Positions 1 to 12,237 are shown, numbered from the stretch's first letter. The stretch is DNA of 64,000 bases from Paramecium pentaurelia (GCA_905183005.1 CAJJDO010000053.1:378165-442164); one strand, 5' to 3'. Notes: generated by a model from the sequence alone, not told the origin. Numbers and translations: made by a program.

Positions 1-667
1 AACTGGATTGTAACCATGTCCGGATGCCAACCATTTCAAAATGGCATAATCGAGGAGTGATTATTCTGAATATTTGTAAACTTACCTTTTTAAAATCTGG
101 CTTCAGAATATTCAATCAATGATATTAATTTCTCTTCTGTTTCAGGTGAACTCAATAAAGCATAGTTATACTTAATTATATTTATAAATATAATACAGCT
201 TCAACTCTTTTGAATTCATAATGTAATACATTTCCAATAAATTATGGTTCATGTTAAACAAGTAGATCCATATTATGATTTGTATTATAATAAAGATTGT
301 TTTGCATATATTATAATACATTTCCAAGAGTGTCTAATTTGTATTGTAAAATATCATTTTACTATTTTGGTCCAACTTTAACAGAGTTTTGATATGATCT
401 ATTTGATGAAGTATAATATTACATAGACAATAAATCATTAGGTAAACGACCATGAGGTTTGAGAATCTGAATTAATCTTAAAAATAAGTCATGTGCTTAT
501 GAAAATGCATTGTTATTCACTAAAGTTTAGGCTTGCTAGAATTCATGCATATCATAAAAGGCATGTGAAAATAAATACAGGTTCTTCTTTAAAAACATAA
601 TTATTATTTATTAATATCTCTAAGAATTTAGAAGGATATTTTAGTTTTCGACAATTTTTATATTCAT
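1..667 (-). CDS. Unknown protein, 3' part cut off by the window
   Basis: I do not recognise this gene. Read on the minus strand with table 6, an open frame starts at the ATG at 667-665 and runs to the window edge through two small introns (196-171, 26 nt; 85-66, 20 nt). The product is hydrophilic and glutamine/asparagine-rich in the middle. It then has a helical-looking stretch (SSPETEEKLISLIEYSEARF) and, after the second intron, SLLDYAILKWLASGHGYNPV. No catalytic motif is visible. The start is divergent from the next gene with 108 bp between them, so the two may share a promoter region. The C-terminus lies outside the window. Confidence 0.6.
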
Positions 668-775
668 ATAGATTTGATATATGTTTACTTAAAAAGAAAG
701 AAATTTAGTGTATATTATTTTTGAAATAAAAATTGATAGCTAAATCTTAAAATATACAATAAATATATAATTTTA

Positions 776-2303
776 ATGATAGCAGTTCCAAACATCTGTG
801 AGAATCAACTAGGAGAGAGAGTTGAAAACCAAGATTTCTTCATACAACAATACTATATTGAATGTTTATCCACATTTTCTTATTATATTGAATCAAAAGG
901 AGAGGCTGCTGTTATTGATCCATTAAGAGATATTGAATAATATGTGTAATACATATATACTAATGGGAAGTGAATTAGCTAAAGAAAGAAAAGCAAATAT
1001 TAAATGGGTACTTGAAACACATTTCCATGCAGATTTTGTTAGTGGTCATCGAGAATTAGCTGCTATCACTGGAGCAACCATAGTGTATGGTCCTACTGCA
1101 ATTGCAAATTTTCCTATTAAATAAGCTTAGGATGGAGAATTGTTACCACTAGGATCTGTCTAAATAAGAGTAGAACATACTCCAGGACATACAATTGAAT
1201 CCAGTTGCTTTGTTTTAGTTAGCTAAGGAAAGGATCATTCAGTCTATACAGGAGATACCTTATTTTTGGGTGAAGTGGGTAGACCTGATTTGGCTGTAAA
1301 GAGTGGAGAACTTACAGTAGAGATGTTGGCTTCATATCTCTATGATTCTTTGAGAAATAAGATAATGAAACTAAATGATAATGTAATTGTGTATCCTGGA
1401 CATGGTGCTGGCTCGTCCTGTGGTAAAGCTATTGGAGCAGGAAAGTTTTGCTCTATTGGAGTTCAAAAATAGAAGAATTATGCATTATAAGAAATGTCAA
1501 AGGAAGAATTCACTAAAAAAGTACTTGAAGGTATGCCCAAACCTCCTTAATACTTTTTTCACGATGCCAAACTTGTAATTTTATTTATCTCATTAAATAT
1601 AGAATAAATGTGGACCAGCAGATATAACTTTATTAGTAAATGAAGTCTAAAAAGCATTGACATTTGAATAATTTATAGGCTTTGTAAAATCAGGAGTAAC
1701 CATTCTGGATACTAGACCTAATATAGCAGAAGGAATCATAGATGGTGCTGTCAATATTTCATTTATGTCAGGATTAGTCAATTTTGTTGGAGCTATTATT
1801 AAACCAGATACAAAATTAGTGATTATTGCTAACAATGGTGAAGTTTAAGATTCAATCCTAAGATTATTAAGAATTGGATATGATAATATTTTAGGATATT
1901 TGTAAGGAGGATTTGAAGTTTACAAAAACAATGGAGGACCATTAGCAACAACTGTTAAATTAGTCAGTTTAGTTGAGTTTTGTGATGTCAAGGCAGATCC
2001 TGGTATTATAAATTTTATATATAATTAGAAAAACATGTTTTTTTAGATGTTAGAGGAACAGGAGAACATAAAGAAATTGGATTTATAAAAGGAGCTATTA
2101 GAGTTCCATTGCCTGAGATTGAAGCTAATCTTGAGAGAATTCCAAATGATAAATTTGTGCATGTTTATTGTAAATCAGGAGGTAGAGCAAAAATGGCAAT
2201 GAGTCTACTTGTTAAAAATGGTTATAAGAATATTGTTATTACATAAGAAGGTGGATTTATTTTAATAAAAGAAAAATAATTATTGGAAATTGAATATATT
2301 TGA
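776..2303 (+). CDS. MBL-fold hydrolase fused to two rhodanese domains (persulfide dioxygenase/sulfurtransferase type)
   Basis: Three introns (946-970, 1575-1602, 2003-2028) join a 482-residue protein. The N-terminal metallo-beta-lactamase fold has the metal motif THFHADFVSGH near residue 72, then HTPGHT, GDTLFLGEVGRPDL and PGHGAGSSCGK, the set typical of ETHE1/CstB-like persulfide dioxygenases. Two rhodanese domains follow. The first (about 270-370) has no active-site cysteine where one is expected; the second has the loop CKSGGR near residue 438. The family oxidises glutathione or protein persulfides to sulfite and moves sulfane sulfur, usually in mitochondria; this role is inferred from family. 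The MBL plus double-rhodanese layout is best known in bacteria. No long targeting peptide is obvious. Confidence 0.85.
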
Positions 2304-2482
2304 ATTTCAATTATATTCATATAATGTAACAAAAATTATTAATTTATTTTTAATTAAATAATTAGATTATTAGAATTTTATAATAGTTGAATTAAAATTA
2401 AATGAAATTATAGAATACTCTTCTCTTTAAGAAATATGAAATTAAAAGCTAGATTATAATTTTTGTACACAAACCAATACTC

Positions 2483-3599
2483 TCATTATTATTTGCAATC
2501 TGGTTTCTCTGCTTTTCCTTTTTTATCTTTATCAGACTTTTTACTGTCACCACTCTTTTTTCTTTACTAATAAAATTTATATAATAAAACTTACACTCTT
2601 TTTCTTTTTATCATCACCTTCATCATCATCATCTTCTTCATCTTCATCATCCTCATCATCTTCATCTTCATCAACATCTTCATAATCTTCATCATCTGGA
2701 TTAATTCCTAAGAAATATTCCAAACTATAAGGAATAACTTCTTCAGCTATAGTCTTTCCAATTTCATAATCTTCATCAATATTCTATTAATTATCATAAA
2801 TATTTAATACTCCAGCTTTTCCTTCTTCTTCTCCTTCATCCTTATCTTCTGAATTCTTGAAGAAATTGAAGAAACTTTATTGTGTTTCCTTCTTTTTTAT
2901 TACTCTAGATGCTCCTGTCTTCTTATTTTTTTATTTCTTAAATATTAATAAATTATTTACTTTTTCTACTATCTTAACTGTAACATCTTTGCCTTCATTC
3001 CATTCTATCACAGTTCCAACTGTACTTGTAGGGAAATCTTTGCCTTCTTCAATTATAAATTTCTTTGATAATTCTTTGTTTTTAAAATATTCATTGTCCT
3101 TAAATGTAAATCTAAGAGTGAACACTTCAGTATCAGCTGATGTTTCTAAAACAATTGAAGTTAAGAATTTAAGGATGTCTTTATCCTTTTCTCCAAAGAC
3201 ATGAGATAAATTATCGCAATTTGTTAAAACAGTACCCCAATAATTATCAATTGGTTCAGTTTTTTAGGCAATTTATAGAGCTTCTTATAATTCAGCTTCA
3301 GAAAAGAAATCTTTGAATAGTTCTTGTTCCTCTGCACTTACAGCTCTTTAGCCATTTATGAGAGATTGTTATTCTGCATAGATTGGTAATGATTTGATAT
3401 CATATTGCTTTTAAAGAGCATGAATCTTCTCATCACATTCCTTGTCTAATTTCTCCTTTTATAGATAATGATGTTAGATAGCAATAGCTTTAAGTCTATC
3501 CTTTAGAGGAAGTTCTCTAATCTTATTTTCTAAGGTTTGAACATGTAATTCATGTCCTTCTTTTGCTTCATTTGTAGTTGGTTAAGCTCCGCCTTCCAT
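2483..3599 (-). CDS. NAP1: Nucleosome assembly protein (NAP/SET family) histone chaperone
   Basis: A 362-residue protein with one 28-nt intron (2567-2594). It begins with a long helical segment, then a NAP core including TEPIDNYWGTVLTNC and SLEYFLGINPDDEDYEDVDE, and ends in a very acidic Asp/Glu tail followed by a short basic Lys tail. The helix, core and acidic-tail order, and the length, are as in NAP1. The family shuttles and deposits H2A-H2B dimers. Part of the core is visible as an ordinary ORF (2931-3125) because that section happens to lack Gln codons of the TAA/TAG type. The symbol names the family; which paralogue it is cannot be decided here. Confidence 0.85.
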
Positions 3600-4281
3600 T
3601 AATTTATAAAAAAATGTGGATTTAAATATTTCATAAATAAGGGGGTATTTAATTAATATATAATTAATCATTTCTAAATTCTCAAAATAATTGTTTTTAT
3701 AATAGAAATACTATGTTAATCAGTTTTGTAAAAGTAGAAAGAATATCTAGAAGTATAAATTGATTAATTAAACATATAAAAGAATTTAATTAAAAATTAA
3801 TATATTATGTATTTAAATTTTTTATGATAATTTCAACCTTATTATAAATGATAAATCTTTTGAAATATTATAGAATAATCTTTCATTTGATTGCTTTAAT
3901 GCTAAAATTACATATTCATAATATTTGAAAGTAATAATAATTAGTATATGTTTATGTATATAATCAACTTAGATTAATGAAATCAAATTTATAACATAAA
4001 ATTAAAAGTTGTTTATTATAATTATATATAATCAATAATTATATACAGCAAAAACTCAAAATCTAAATGCTATTTTAGTTTCTTATAAGATTGCTCAAAA
4101 AATATAAATTCTGAATCTGAAAATAAAGAAATTATCAATCCTTTATCATTTAATAGAAGGTATAGAGTGACAGTATAAAAATAAAAAAAAGAGAAACAAT
4201 CAACAAAAAAGAAAGTAAACCAATTAAAAAATGAAAAAATTGAAGTACATCATTTAATAGATATAAATGTCCATATTATTT
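3600..4281. other. Non-coding stretch, nothing recognised
   Basis: About 680 bp of very AT-rich DNA upstream of the NAP gene. I see no open frame with convincing composition on either strand and no tRNA-like fold. It presumably contains the NAP promoter and the 3' end of the gene below it. Confidence 0.5.
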
Positions 4282-4734
4282 TCAATTTTCCTCTTGAATT
4301 TAATTTTATAAATCCAAAGTATTGTTTTTGTTTATAAAACCTAAAACTTTAAATACCTTTTTATTTTATTCTTCTAGGTTCAAACCAATAAATTTAGAAT
4401 TGATATCTTCAATTCCAAGATCACTATTGTCCTTGAGATAATGTAAACTTATTCTAAATAAATTTGAAATGAAACAATTCTACTTTTCAATTTCTTTTTA
4501 AATTTGTTTGGATTCGTCAAAATGACAAGGCATTTAATACTTTAAGACATTTAAACGATTTTTAGATGTTTTTTTATGTTACATCATTCTTTTTTAATAT
4601 TCTCTAATCTATTATTCTTAAGACACTTTATTTCGTTAACAAAGAAATTTGAATCTTCTTATACCTACTTTCAATATCTTCATTTCTTTATTCTATTATT
4701 CAAATGAATTTTCATTTAAGTTTAATGTTGCCAT
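4282..4734 (-). CDS. Unknown basic protein, 150 aa
   Basis: An uninterrupted table-6 frame from ATG at 4734 to TGA at 4282-4284. The product is rich in Lys, Gln and Arg in its first half (for example QQIREYQKRMMQHKKTSKNR) and looks helical, with no transmembrane segment or known motif. Twenty or so in-frame TAA/TAG codons read as Gln. It is moderately convincing because it is open for 151 codons and has a plausible composition. Its first 50 bases overlap the end of another open frame described next, so the start could be wrong. Confidence 0.45.
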
Positions 4735-5158
4735 AGTTTAATGTTGAAAATAATTAAAGCATTATATTCATAAAGTATTAAGAATATTGAGAAAATTCTG
4801 AAAGGAGTTTAATAATTCTATGTTTCATCAGTAGCTGAGTCCACTTTAATCTTAATACAAAACTCAAGCCTACTAGAATAAAATTGTTTTATTTGATTTA
4901 AATCCATATTTTGATAATTCTAAAATTCTTTTTCTATGAAATCAATAAGTTCTCTATTATAATATTATTAGTATCCTCTTGATTTTTTCATTAGAAGTTG
5001 TTTATGGATTGTAATATTTAATTTGAGGCTTAACAATCTATAAAAATAATCTAGTATTTAGATCTATGTCTAAAAGTATTATGATATAAACCAAAAAAAC
5101 TATCATTATGGCCAGATAAAGCTATAGTTTAAAGAATTAGTATCAATAAGCTTACCAT
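4680..5158 (-). pseudogene. Broken ORF, probably a decayed gene
   Basis: Starting at ATG 5158 there is a short hydrophobic leader (MVSLLILILQTIALSG). If a 22-nt intron is allowed, coding-like sequence continues as KPQIKYYNPQTTSNEK. The frame then has to shift by one base in a run of six A (aatgaaaaaatc) to reach a second long open frame containing RELIDFIEKEF and IKIKVDSATDET. A one-base length error in that run would restore a single protein; otherwise this is a pseudogene. I do not recognise the family. It may also be the 5' part of the gene at 4282-4734. Confidence 0.35.
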
Positions 5159-5275
5159 AAAAATAAGTGGATAAAATTTGGAAGTAGAATAAATTAAGAA
5201 TTTAATAATTGATAATTCTAAATTATATTTAGAATTAATTATTATAATTTTATTCATATACCCTTAATATAATAA

Positions 5276-6659
5276 TCATTTAAGATGAATAAACATAGAT
5301 GTTGGATTTTCTAAATAGGTTTTCCAAACATTATTAAATCTTGCTACAGTTGCTCCATCAATAACTCTGTGATCACAACCAAAACTTAAGTTCATCTATA
5401 TTATAATAAATTGAAAAGTACAATTTTTCTTGGAACTATGTTCATTTTAGCATCATATCTTGGCACAGTCATCAATCTACCAATTCCAACTATACAAACC
5501 TATGGTGCCAGTATAAGAGGACCAGTATATGTACCTCCAATTGTTCCAATATTACTCAAACATATTGTACCTCCAGATAATTCATTAAAACTCAATTATC
5601 CCTTTTCTCCTAAAGTTCGAAGTCTAGATATTTATAAGAATTGAAATTACCTATTCAATTCATCTTGAATTTAACTAATTGATAGATTCTATACATTTTT
5701 GATATTGGGAACTACTAAACCTTTAGGAGAGTCTAAGGCTACAGATACATTATGTGATAAATGTTATGTATATTCAAATTACTTAGTTGGATCATATGTA
5801 GAATTTAATATTGGATATTTGATTAATGCCAATGAAAATGATTTTATAAGTAGAGTCATAAATGTTATATTCTTTTCTTTTTTTAATTATTCTCTCATTA
5901 ATGCTAATTCTGTGAGATCAACTTCTTCTTTTAAATATAAATGAGGAATAGTATTAGCTTCAGTCATTGACTTTTACATTCCTTTCTAAAAATCTGACAT
6001 TTTAATAACAGTTGAAGTTGATTCACTTTTAATATTAATTTTAGTTGATGATGATGATTGTTCTTTTGTTGATTATCCTACCTTTTCAAGATCTGTTTTT
6101 AATATTCTTCCATCTTTGCCACTACCTTAAATCTTACTCAAATCAATTCCTTTTTGTTTAGCTAAATGACGTACTGCTGGTGTAGCTAATTTATGATTCT
6201 AAAGATAATTCATCTAAATATACTGAAGATGTATTATTTGTTTGAATAGTTTAATGAATTTCTTATTATTTTGTATCTCCTTATTAAACTTAATGATGAT
6301 TAGTTTATGGTGATGTTGATTCTTGATTATCAGATTCTATCTCTATTTCTAAGAAATCTCCACCCACTAAACAAGTTTCATCTTCTTAATGAAATAACTT
6401 ATGAATCTTCCCTGTGTAATTACTTGGAATTTAAGTGAACATTTTATCTGTTGAAACATCCGCAACAGGATCGAACTATTATCAAAAAATGACGTACTTC
6501 ATTCACTTGATCTCCTATCTTTACATGCCATTTTTTTATTGTAGCTTCCTTGATCTCTTACATTAATATATATTTTTTACTTTCACCTAAATCTGGTAAC
6601 TTGAAGATCTTCACTGTGCCAAAGAAATATCTACTCAAAAATCGTGAATATATATTCAT
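5276..6659 (-). CDS. DBT: Branched-chain 2-oxo acid dehydrogenase E2 (dihydrolipoyl transacylase)
   Basis: A 419-residue protein after removal of five introns (24, 22, 25, 27 and 26 nt). Domains in order: lipoyl domain with the lipoyl lysine in STDKMFTQIPSNYTG near residue 58, a low-complexity linker, an E3/E1-binding domain (TPAVRHLAKQKGIDLSKI), and the acyltransferase core ending in CDHRVIDGATVARFNNVWK, which carries the catalytic His and Asp. GGTICLSNIGTIGGTY and the C-terminal ENPTSMFIHLK fit the branched-chain E2 better than pyruvate or oxoglutarate E2. It is the core of the mitochondrial complex that degrades Leu, Ile and Val keto acids. Confidence 0.9.
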
Positions 6660-6974
6660 TATTTAATAATAAATTATTTATCATCTTCAATAACTAGATA
6701 ATAAGAAATTAGATCATATAATCATTATCTATCTAATTTTATTATTTATTAATAATCATTTATCAACAACAACATCACCAACTTAAGTTGAATTTAGATA
6801 ATATAAATAATTTAAATTTAATTTTAGTATTTCAATTATAAATACATAAAATAGCATCTCAATCTCTATAATTTTGTTATTGTATCTTTATATAACTTTA
6901 TGAATAAAAAATGATTAAGAAATTAACATTTAGTAATTTACATATTACATAAATAATAATAAATTTGAATTCAA
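6660..6974. other. Intergenic, divergent promoters expected
   Basis: About 315 bp between the divergent starts of the E2 gene and a small plus-strand gene. It is AT-rich with no convincing open frame. It should contain both promoters; I can point to no specific element. Confidence 0.4.
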
Positions 6975-7443
6975 ATGCTTGATAATTGGTATCCATTTTC
7001 CAACTATTTTTTAGTGACTCCATAAGAAAGGGACTACTCTATACTCCTACTATAGGAGAATAAATTGATGATGATATTCCAGCATCATTTGAACAAAAAA
7101 GAGGAATCAATTATTAACATGAATATATGAGACTATATATTGCTAATGTTGTCTTGACTCAATAACTAAAAGAATTACTATAAGAAAAAGGAGATTTAAT
7201 CACTAAAATCAATAGACTTGAAGTATTTCAATCATTAATTATTATTAGGATTTTGATATATGTAAAACAAACCCTAGAAAACTAGATTATGAGGAATCCA
7301 AAAAGTCAGAAACTATCCCAAAAAAATAAATAGGTATCCTATTTGCAATTATCATTAGTTCAGAAGGTTCAATTAAATGTAATGATGAAAATGCAGTTCC
7401 TAATCATTAATATCAAACTAGAAAAATAATTAAGAAGAATTGA
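6975..7443 (+). CDS. Unknown small protein, 138 aa, short coiled coil
   Basis: Two 26-nt introns (6989-7014 and 7223-7248) with typical GTAT...TAG ends give one frame of 139 codons. The protein begins MLDNCDSIRKGLLYTPTIG and has a central heptad-like helix (QQLKELLQEKGDLITKINRL); the C-terminal part is polar. No enzyme motif is visible. A further possible intron at about 7333-7357 would change the C-terminal end, so that end is less certain than the start. Confidence 0.5.
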
Positions 7444-8192
7444 ATTATTTTAATCATTTTTATTCGATTACTCATTAATGTCCTCATTTTATAAATTTTA
7501 ATTCTTAATATTATTTATTTTTTTATAATCATTAATTTTTGAATTACATTAATATCAAATAATTCAAGTATACTAATTATCTTATTCTATTGTTTAACAT
7601 ACAAAGTTAATTCTTTTCAAATCATTTAATTTTATTAATCAAAAAAGTAATAAACTTGTACATAAATATGAAAATTATAATTAATTATAATTTTTATAAA
7701 AATTATCCTTATTATTATATAATACTAATAAATCAAGAAATTAGATTAGATCTATAATTCTTATATCATTTCAATAAATCAATATTAGATACTTATTTTT
7801 AAATATATATCTATTAATAATTTTTAATTCTTTCTCACAATCTATTTAAAAATACATATACTATTTATTCATACCTCTTAATGCATAAATCTAATTGATA
7901 ATTTGATTAAGAACTTAAAAGCTTATTTTGAAAGTATTTTCATCTCAAAAACTAACTGATTATGGAATCTCTTTTTTAAACTATATTTATTCTTCTATCA
8001 AAATCTATATGTTAATTTAGAATAAATTTATAATATAAAGGAATTAGAGAATAAAATTATTTTGTTATTGATAGATATTAATAACATCATTATTTAGAAT
8101 ATAATTTAGAACTTCCATAAATATATTTCATTTTTGTTAATAATTCTATTAGTATTTTTAGTTGATAGATCTTTATACAAATTTATAATAAA
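7444..8192. other. Mostly non-coding; weak remnants only
   Basis: About 750 bp of AT-rich sequence. On the minus strand around 7779-8110 some stretches look coding if two introns are allowed (for example YYKFILNQHIDFDRRIN), but there is no in-frame start and an in-frame TGA lies upstream. I treat it as unassigned, possibly an old gene fragment. Confidence 0.35.
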
Positions 8193-8452
8193 ATGGCTTA
8201 ATTATATACTAATTTGCATTTTTCTTTATTTCTATTACTCTTTAGCTTGTTTAAGGAAGAGTTATGTGTAAGGAAACTCAAAATTCATTTATAAATGAAG
8301 ATCTATATATATGATAATAAGTAAGTTTAGAATTATGTAATGAAATATAAGAAGGAGAGTATTTGAAAATGTAAAAGATAGTAAAATTACAAAAATAGCA
8401 TTCTCTCTTGTTTTTAGAATGTAATGAATAAGATGTTATCTTAATTGATTGA
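8193..8452 (+). CDS. Possible small protein with hydrophobic N-terminus, 78 aa
   Basis: ATG at 8193 opens a frame with a strongly hydrophobic leader (LHFSLFLLLFSLF) that could be a signal peptide or membrane anchor. One 23-nt intron (GTATTTG...GATAG, about 8357-8379) joins it to a tail containing HSLLFLECNEQDVILID before TGA 8450-8452. The central part reads poorly, so the model is tentative and a different intron is possible. No family recognised. Confidence 0.35.
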
Positions 8453-8606
8453 ATTCGCGCTCTTTTTAGTAATAAGAAAAAGATTTTAATTTTAAAATTA
8501 AGTAATTCTAAATATCTATTACTAAAAGATAGAACTGTTAATATTTTTTATGTTTTTGGATTGTAAGTAGTTTGTTGTATTATTTTTTAACTCATTTTGA
8601 TTGATC

Positions 8607-9239
8607 TCATTCTTATTTAACTTTTTTGTTGAGCAAGCAAGCCAATGGATTTGCCTATTAACTGGAATGATGGATCTAATTCCCTTACTCACCTAAATGC
8701 TTTTTATGCTATGGCCAGAAACCATATTTAATTTTGAATTCTTTCTTTTGGTTTTCAAATTCCTATTCATATTTTATACTAATTAACTTGTCTTAACTTT
8801 TTATATTCCTCAGCTGCTTTCTCTTTTAAGGCCGAATTTGAACCCCATTCGAATTTAATAGTGCGATCTATCTATGTTCCATTGTACTCAGGATGGGTCA
8901 TCTCAAGTTGTTATCTCATTTGTTTTTGGAAGCTAGTAGACATTATAAATTATTAAACATTATCATCACAGGAGGAGGAGGTTAGGGTACAGGGACTTTT
9001 TCATTATCATTTATGATCACAAAACCATTTTATTAGAAGTATTTTTTATTATTGATTTTCTCTTTCTCTTTCACTAACCATTTTAGATTGATCAATTTAA
9101 TAAGTTCTTCAGTTGTTCTTTTAGGATATTGTTATTAAAGTAAAACGAGTTCTTAATCACAAAATTTACGATAAGCAGAGCTTTGCTTTTCTGGGCCAGA
9201 CTAATCAGGTTGCTATTACTTAGATCTCTATTTTGACAT
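8607..9239 (-). CDS. HMG-box-like DNA-binding protein, 193 aa
   Basis: Two introns (8933-8958, 26 nt; 8763-8787, 25 nt). Residues about 20-65 match an HMG box in pattern: AYRKFCDQELVLLQQQYP followed by KLINLKWLVKEKEK, with the aromatic, Pro, Trp and Lys spacing of the fold. A proline run (VPVPQPPPP) and a second helical region follow, including DRTIKFEWGSNSALKEKAAE, which could be a second, degenerate HMG-like helix set. The likely role is chromatin binding; the specific function is unknown. The single box is weakly conserved, so other three-helix folds remain possible. Confidence 0.6.
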
Positions 9240-9495
9240 TTTAATTAAATTACTAAAATTAAACAACTATTTTATTTAATTCATTCTGACTAAATAGATG
9301 TATGCTTTAAAAAAAATACTTATTATGAATAAGATTTTGAATTTTATTGTAATATTAATAAAAATAGAATTAATTAAAAGGATACTCATAAATAAAGATA
9401 TATTCTTTTATGGATATTATTTTTACTATGAAATGAGTATTAGTTGGATAAAAATGTTATTATGATTTATTATTTATTTAATTAAATTTATCTAA

Positions 9496-11219
9496 ATGAG
9501 TGAATCAAGTAAATAAGATAATACATTTAGACTCCACTCTCTTTTATGCTGGAATTACACTAGCATCTGGATTGATCACAGATTTTCTAATTAATAGATT
9601 GAACAAGAAGGAGATAGTTGAAGATGTTAAACCAATTAGAAGTCTCACTTTAAGAAAAAGATCCTTTGGTACTTATTAAATATTAATATAGTCAACTCAA
9701 AATAGGCTCCAGTTCCAGAAGCACTATTAAACTCTGAGAATCCTTTACTTGATGAAATCAAATTCTTAAATAGTGCAACATGTGATATAGAAAGAGTGAA
9801 TCATCTTTCACTTGGGTTGGATGATGAATTTCCAAATATTAAATCACCATTATTAGGAGAAGGTAATTTAAGATCAGTCTTTGGAGGAGGTGGATTCTTA
9901 CCAGATGATGCCTTTATCTATTGTGGATCTTATGTAATTAATACAGCTGTATTTGGTCCTGGTAAAAGAATAGATTAGACAAAGAAATGGTTGAGAGCAG
10001 GACCACGTAAATCATTGTTCTTTGACCCAAAAACAGTGAAGGTATAAATAGTCTAATATATAGGCTGCAATAGTAACATGTGGAGGATTATGTCCAGGAT
10101 TGAATGTAGTAATAAGAGAATTATATATGTCATTGCATTACAATTATGGAGTTTAAGATATATATGGAATAAAGTATGGATATAAAGGATTTTATACATA
10201 TGATTGGATAAAGTTTGATGCAAATTATGTGAAAAATATTCATAATTTGGGAGGAACTATATTAGGTTCATCAAGAGGAGGATTTGATTTAAATAAAATT
10301 GTAGAAGCTATAGTTAATCATGGAATTAATTAAGTATTTTGTTTAGGTGGAGATGGAACTCATGGAGGAGTTTTAGAATTGTTTAAAGAATTAAGAAAGA
10401 GAAAACTTAAGATATCAATTGTTGGTATACCTAAAACTATAGATAATGATATTGCTATTATTGATGAATCATTTGGTTTTGAAACAGCTGTTGAAGTAAA
10501 TACAATAATATATATATAATTAGGAAGCAATCAATGCTATTAAATCAGCATATGTTGAAGCTAATTGTGCAGAATATGGTGTGGGATTAGTAAGACTTAT
10601 GGGTAGAAATGCTGGATTCATTGCTATGTCTGCTTGTAATGCCTCAAGAGATGCACATGTTTGTTTGATACCAGAATTCAAATTTGAATTATATGGAGAT
10701 AGAGGTCTTTTGGAATACTGTTATTAAAGACTTAAGAAGAAGGGCACTTTAGTTCTTGTAATTGCTGAAGGAGCTGGTGATGCTATGTTAGATTATAAAG
10801 TCAATGTTGTGGAAACTGATGCTTCAGGTAATAAGAAATCTTAGGATGTTGGAGTAATTGTTAAAGATGAACTAACAAAATATTGTAAAAACAAAGGAAT
10901 GGGTATTACACTTAAACATATTGATCCTACATATATGATCAGAACAGTTCCTGCTAATCCTCATGACAAGATCATGTGCACTTAATTAGCTTAGAATGCT
11001 GTTCATGGAGCAATGGCTGGTTTCTCTGGATTTACTGTTGGTCATGTTAATAACAGATTAGCTTATATTCCTATTGAAGAATTGTTATCTGGAAAGTATT
11101 CTAATAGAGTTGTAGCTGACAGTCGAGAATGGTAAAGACTTTTAGCAAGTACAGGTTAACCTTCATTCTTGAATAATGAAGAACAGATGATCTAATAAAA
11201 ATAATAATAATAAATTTGA
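9496..11219 (+). CDS. PFK: 6-phosphofructokinase, plant/trypanosome-type
   Basis: Four introns (22, 23, 22 and 28 nt) give 542 residues. The core has CGGLCPGLNVVIREL (nucleotide loop), GGDGTHGG near 262, catalytic PKTIDNDI near 289 and MGRNAGFIAM near 336. GGDGT rather than GGDD argues for ATP as phosphate donor, and PKTIDND is typical of the branch shared by plant and kinetoplastid PFKs and PPi-dependent enzymes, so donor choice is an inference. It phosphorylates fructose 6-phosphate, the committed step of glycolysis. An N-terminal extension of about 120 residues contains a hydrophobic stretch (FYAGITLASGLITDFLI) not found in ordinary PFK. The Myb-like gene starts only 49 bp downstream. Confidence 0.9.
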
Positions 11220-11268
11220 GAATATTGATAAAGCATATCTATTAAAAACAAAATTTATAACATTCTTT

Positions 11269-12237
11269 ATGAACAATATTCGCCAATCAAATGAACTATA
11301 ATTTATTAAGAGAAAGTCACCTTATATATTATAGGAAGCACCACAGAAGCTTGTCAAAATATCAATCATGTCTTAAACTTAATTTAAAGACTTTCTTGAA
11401 TCTTTATCACTCAATTTCACCCAACTTTGTCATAATCTACAATAAATGATCACTCTATATCATGTTCAAATATTTCATGAAAATGATGATGATTTGCTCC
11501 TTACTAACAGTGATACTGATGCATTTACTAAATTCTAATAAGACTGGCTAATTAAAACCATCTGTAAAGTTGGAGTCAATCATCAATTCTGGCCTGAAAT
11601 TGCACAAGTCTTAAATAAATCTCTTTAAGAAGTTAAAGCCTTTTGGATAAATCTATAAGATAATTGGACAAATGAATAAGACAATAAGTTGACTCAATTA
11701 CGAAATTAATAGCTAAATTGGCTAGAAATAGCATTGAGGCTTGATAAGAACAAAACAAATTGTAAACATAGATGGAATAATGTACTAGATCCTAATTTAT
11801 GCAAAACTCCTTTCACTATTTAAGATGACATTCTATTACTCCAAAAAGCTATTTAATTAAACTTCGATTGGAAGAAAATATAAAAGATTATATAACCAAA
11901 AAGGAGTCAAGCAGATCTCATTTCTAGATTTATCAAATTATAATCTTAATATAACAATATTGATAATCTCATCTAAAGAGTTCAATTTACAATTGCTCAA
12001 CTCCCTAAATATGATAAAAATTCAATGCGGATTCTACCTCAATAATCAAAAAAAATTTAAAAGACTGTTGTGGAATATGAAACACTTTCCATTCTAGATC
12101 TTAATTTATTTGATGCAATGTCACTATAATTCTGTCTAGTAAAACATGATTAGATATTTTTTGTTACTCTTGAATACATGCAATAGTTAGTTAATTTGAA
12201 GTTAAATTAAAGAAAACTATTACAATTTATGAAATGA
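11269..12237 (+). CDS. Myb/SANT-like DNA-binding protein, 322 aa
   Basis: An intronless table-6 frame of 323 codons. Residues about 130-180 form a Myb repeat (WTNEQDNKLTQL ... NWLEIALRLDKNKTNCKHRW) followed by the conserved linker NVLDPNLCKTPFTIQDD, as between R2 and R3 of c-Myb, and a second repeat ending RSQADLISRF. A preceding stretch (FWPEIAQVLNKSLQEVKAFW) may be a third, divergent repeat. This indicates sequence-specific DNA binding, for example a transcription factor or snRNA activator subunit; the exact role cannot be decided. It converges on the next gene with 55 bp between stops. Confidence 0.7.

Noticed and set aside
1..60. A plus-strand open frame ending in TGA at 58-60, as if the tail of a gene
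   Set aside because: The minus strand reads much better here, continuous with a spliced frame from 667.
1647..1835. Minus-strand ORF inside the MBL-rhodanese gene
   Set aside because: Antisense shadow of the first rhodanese domain.
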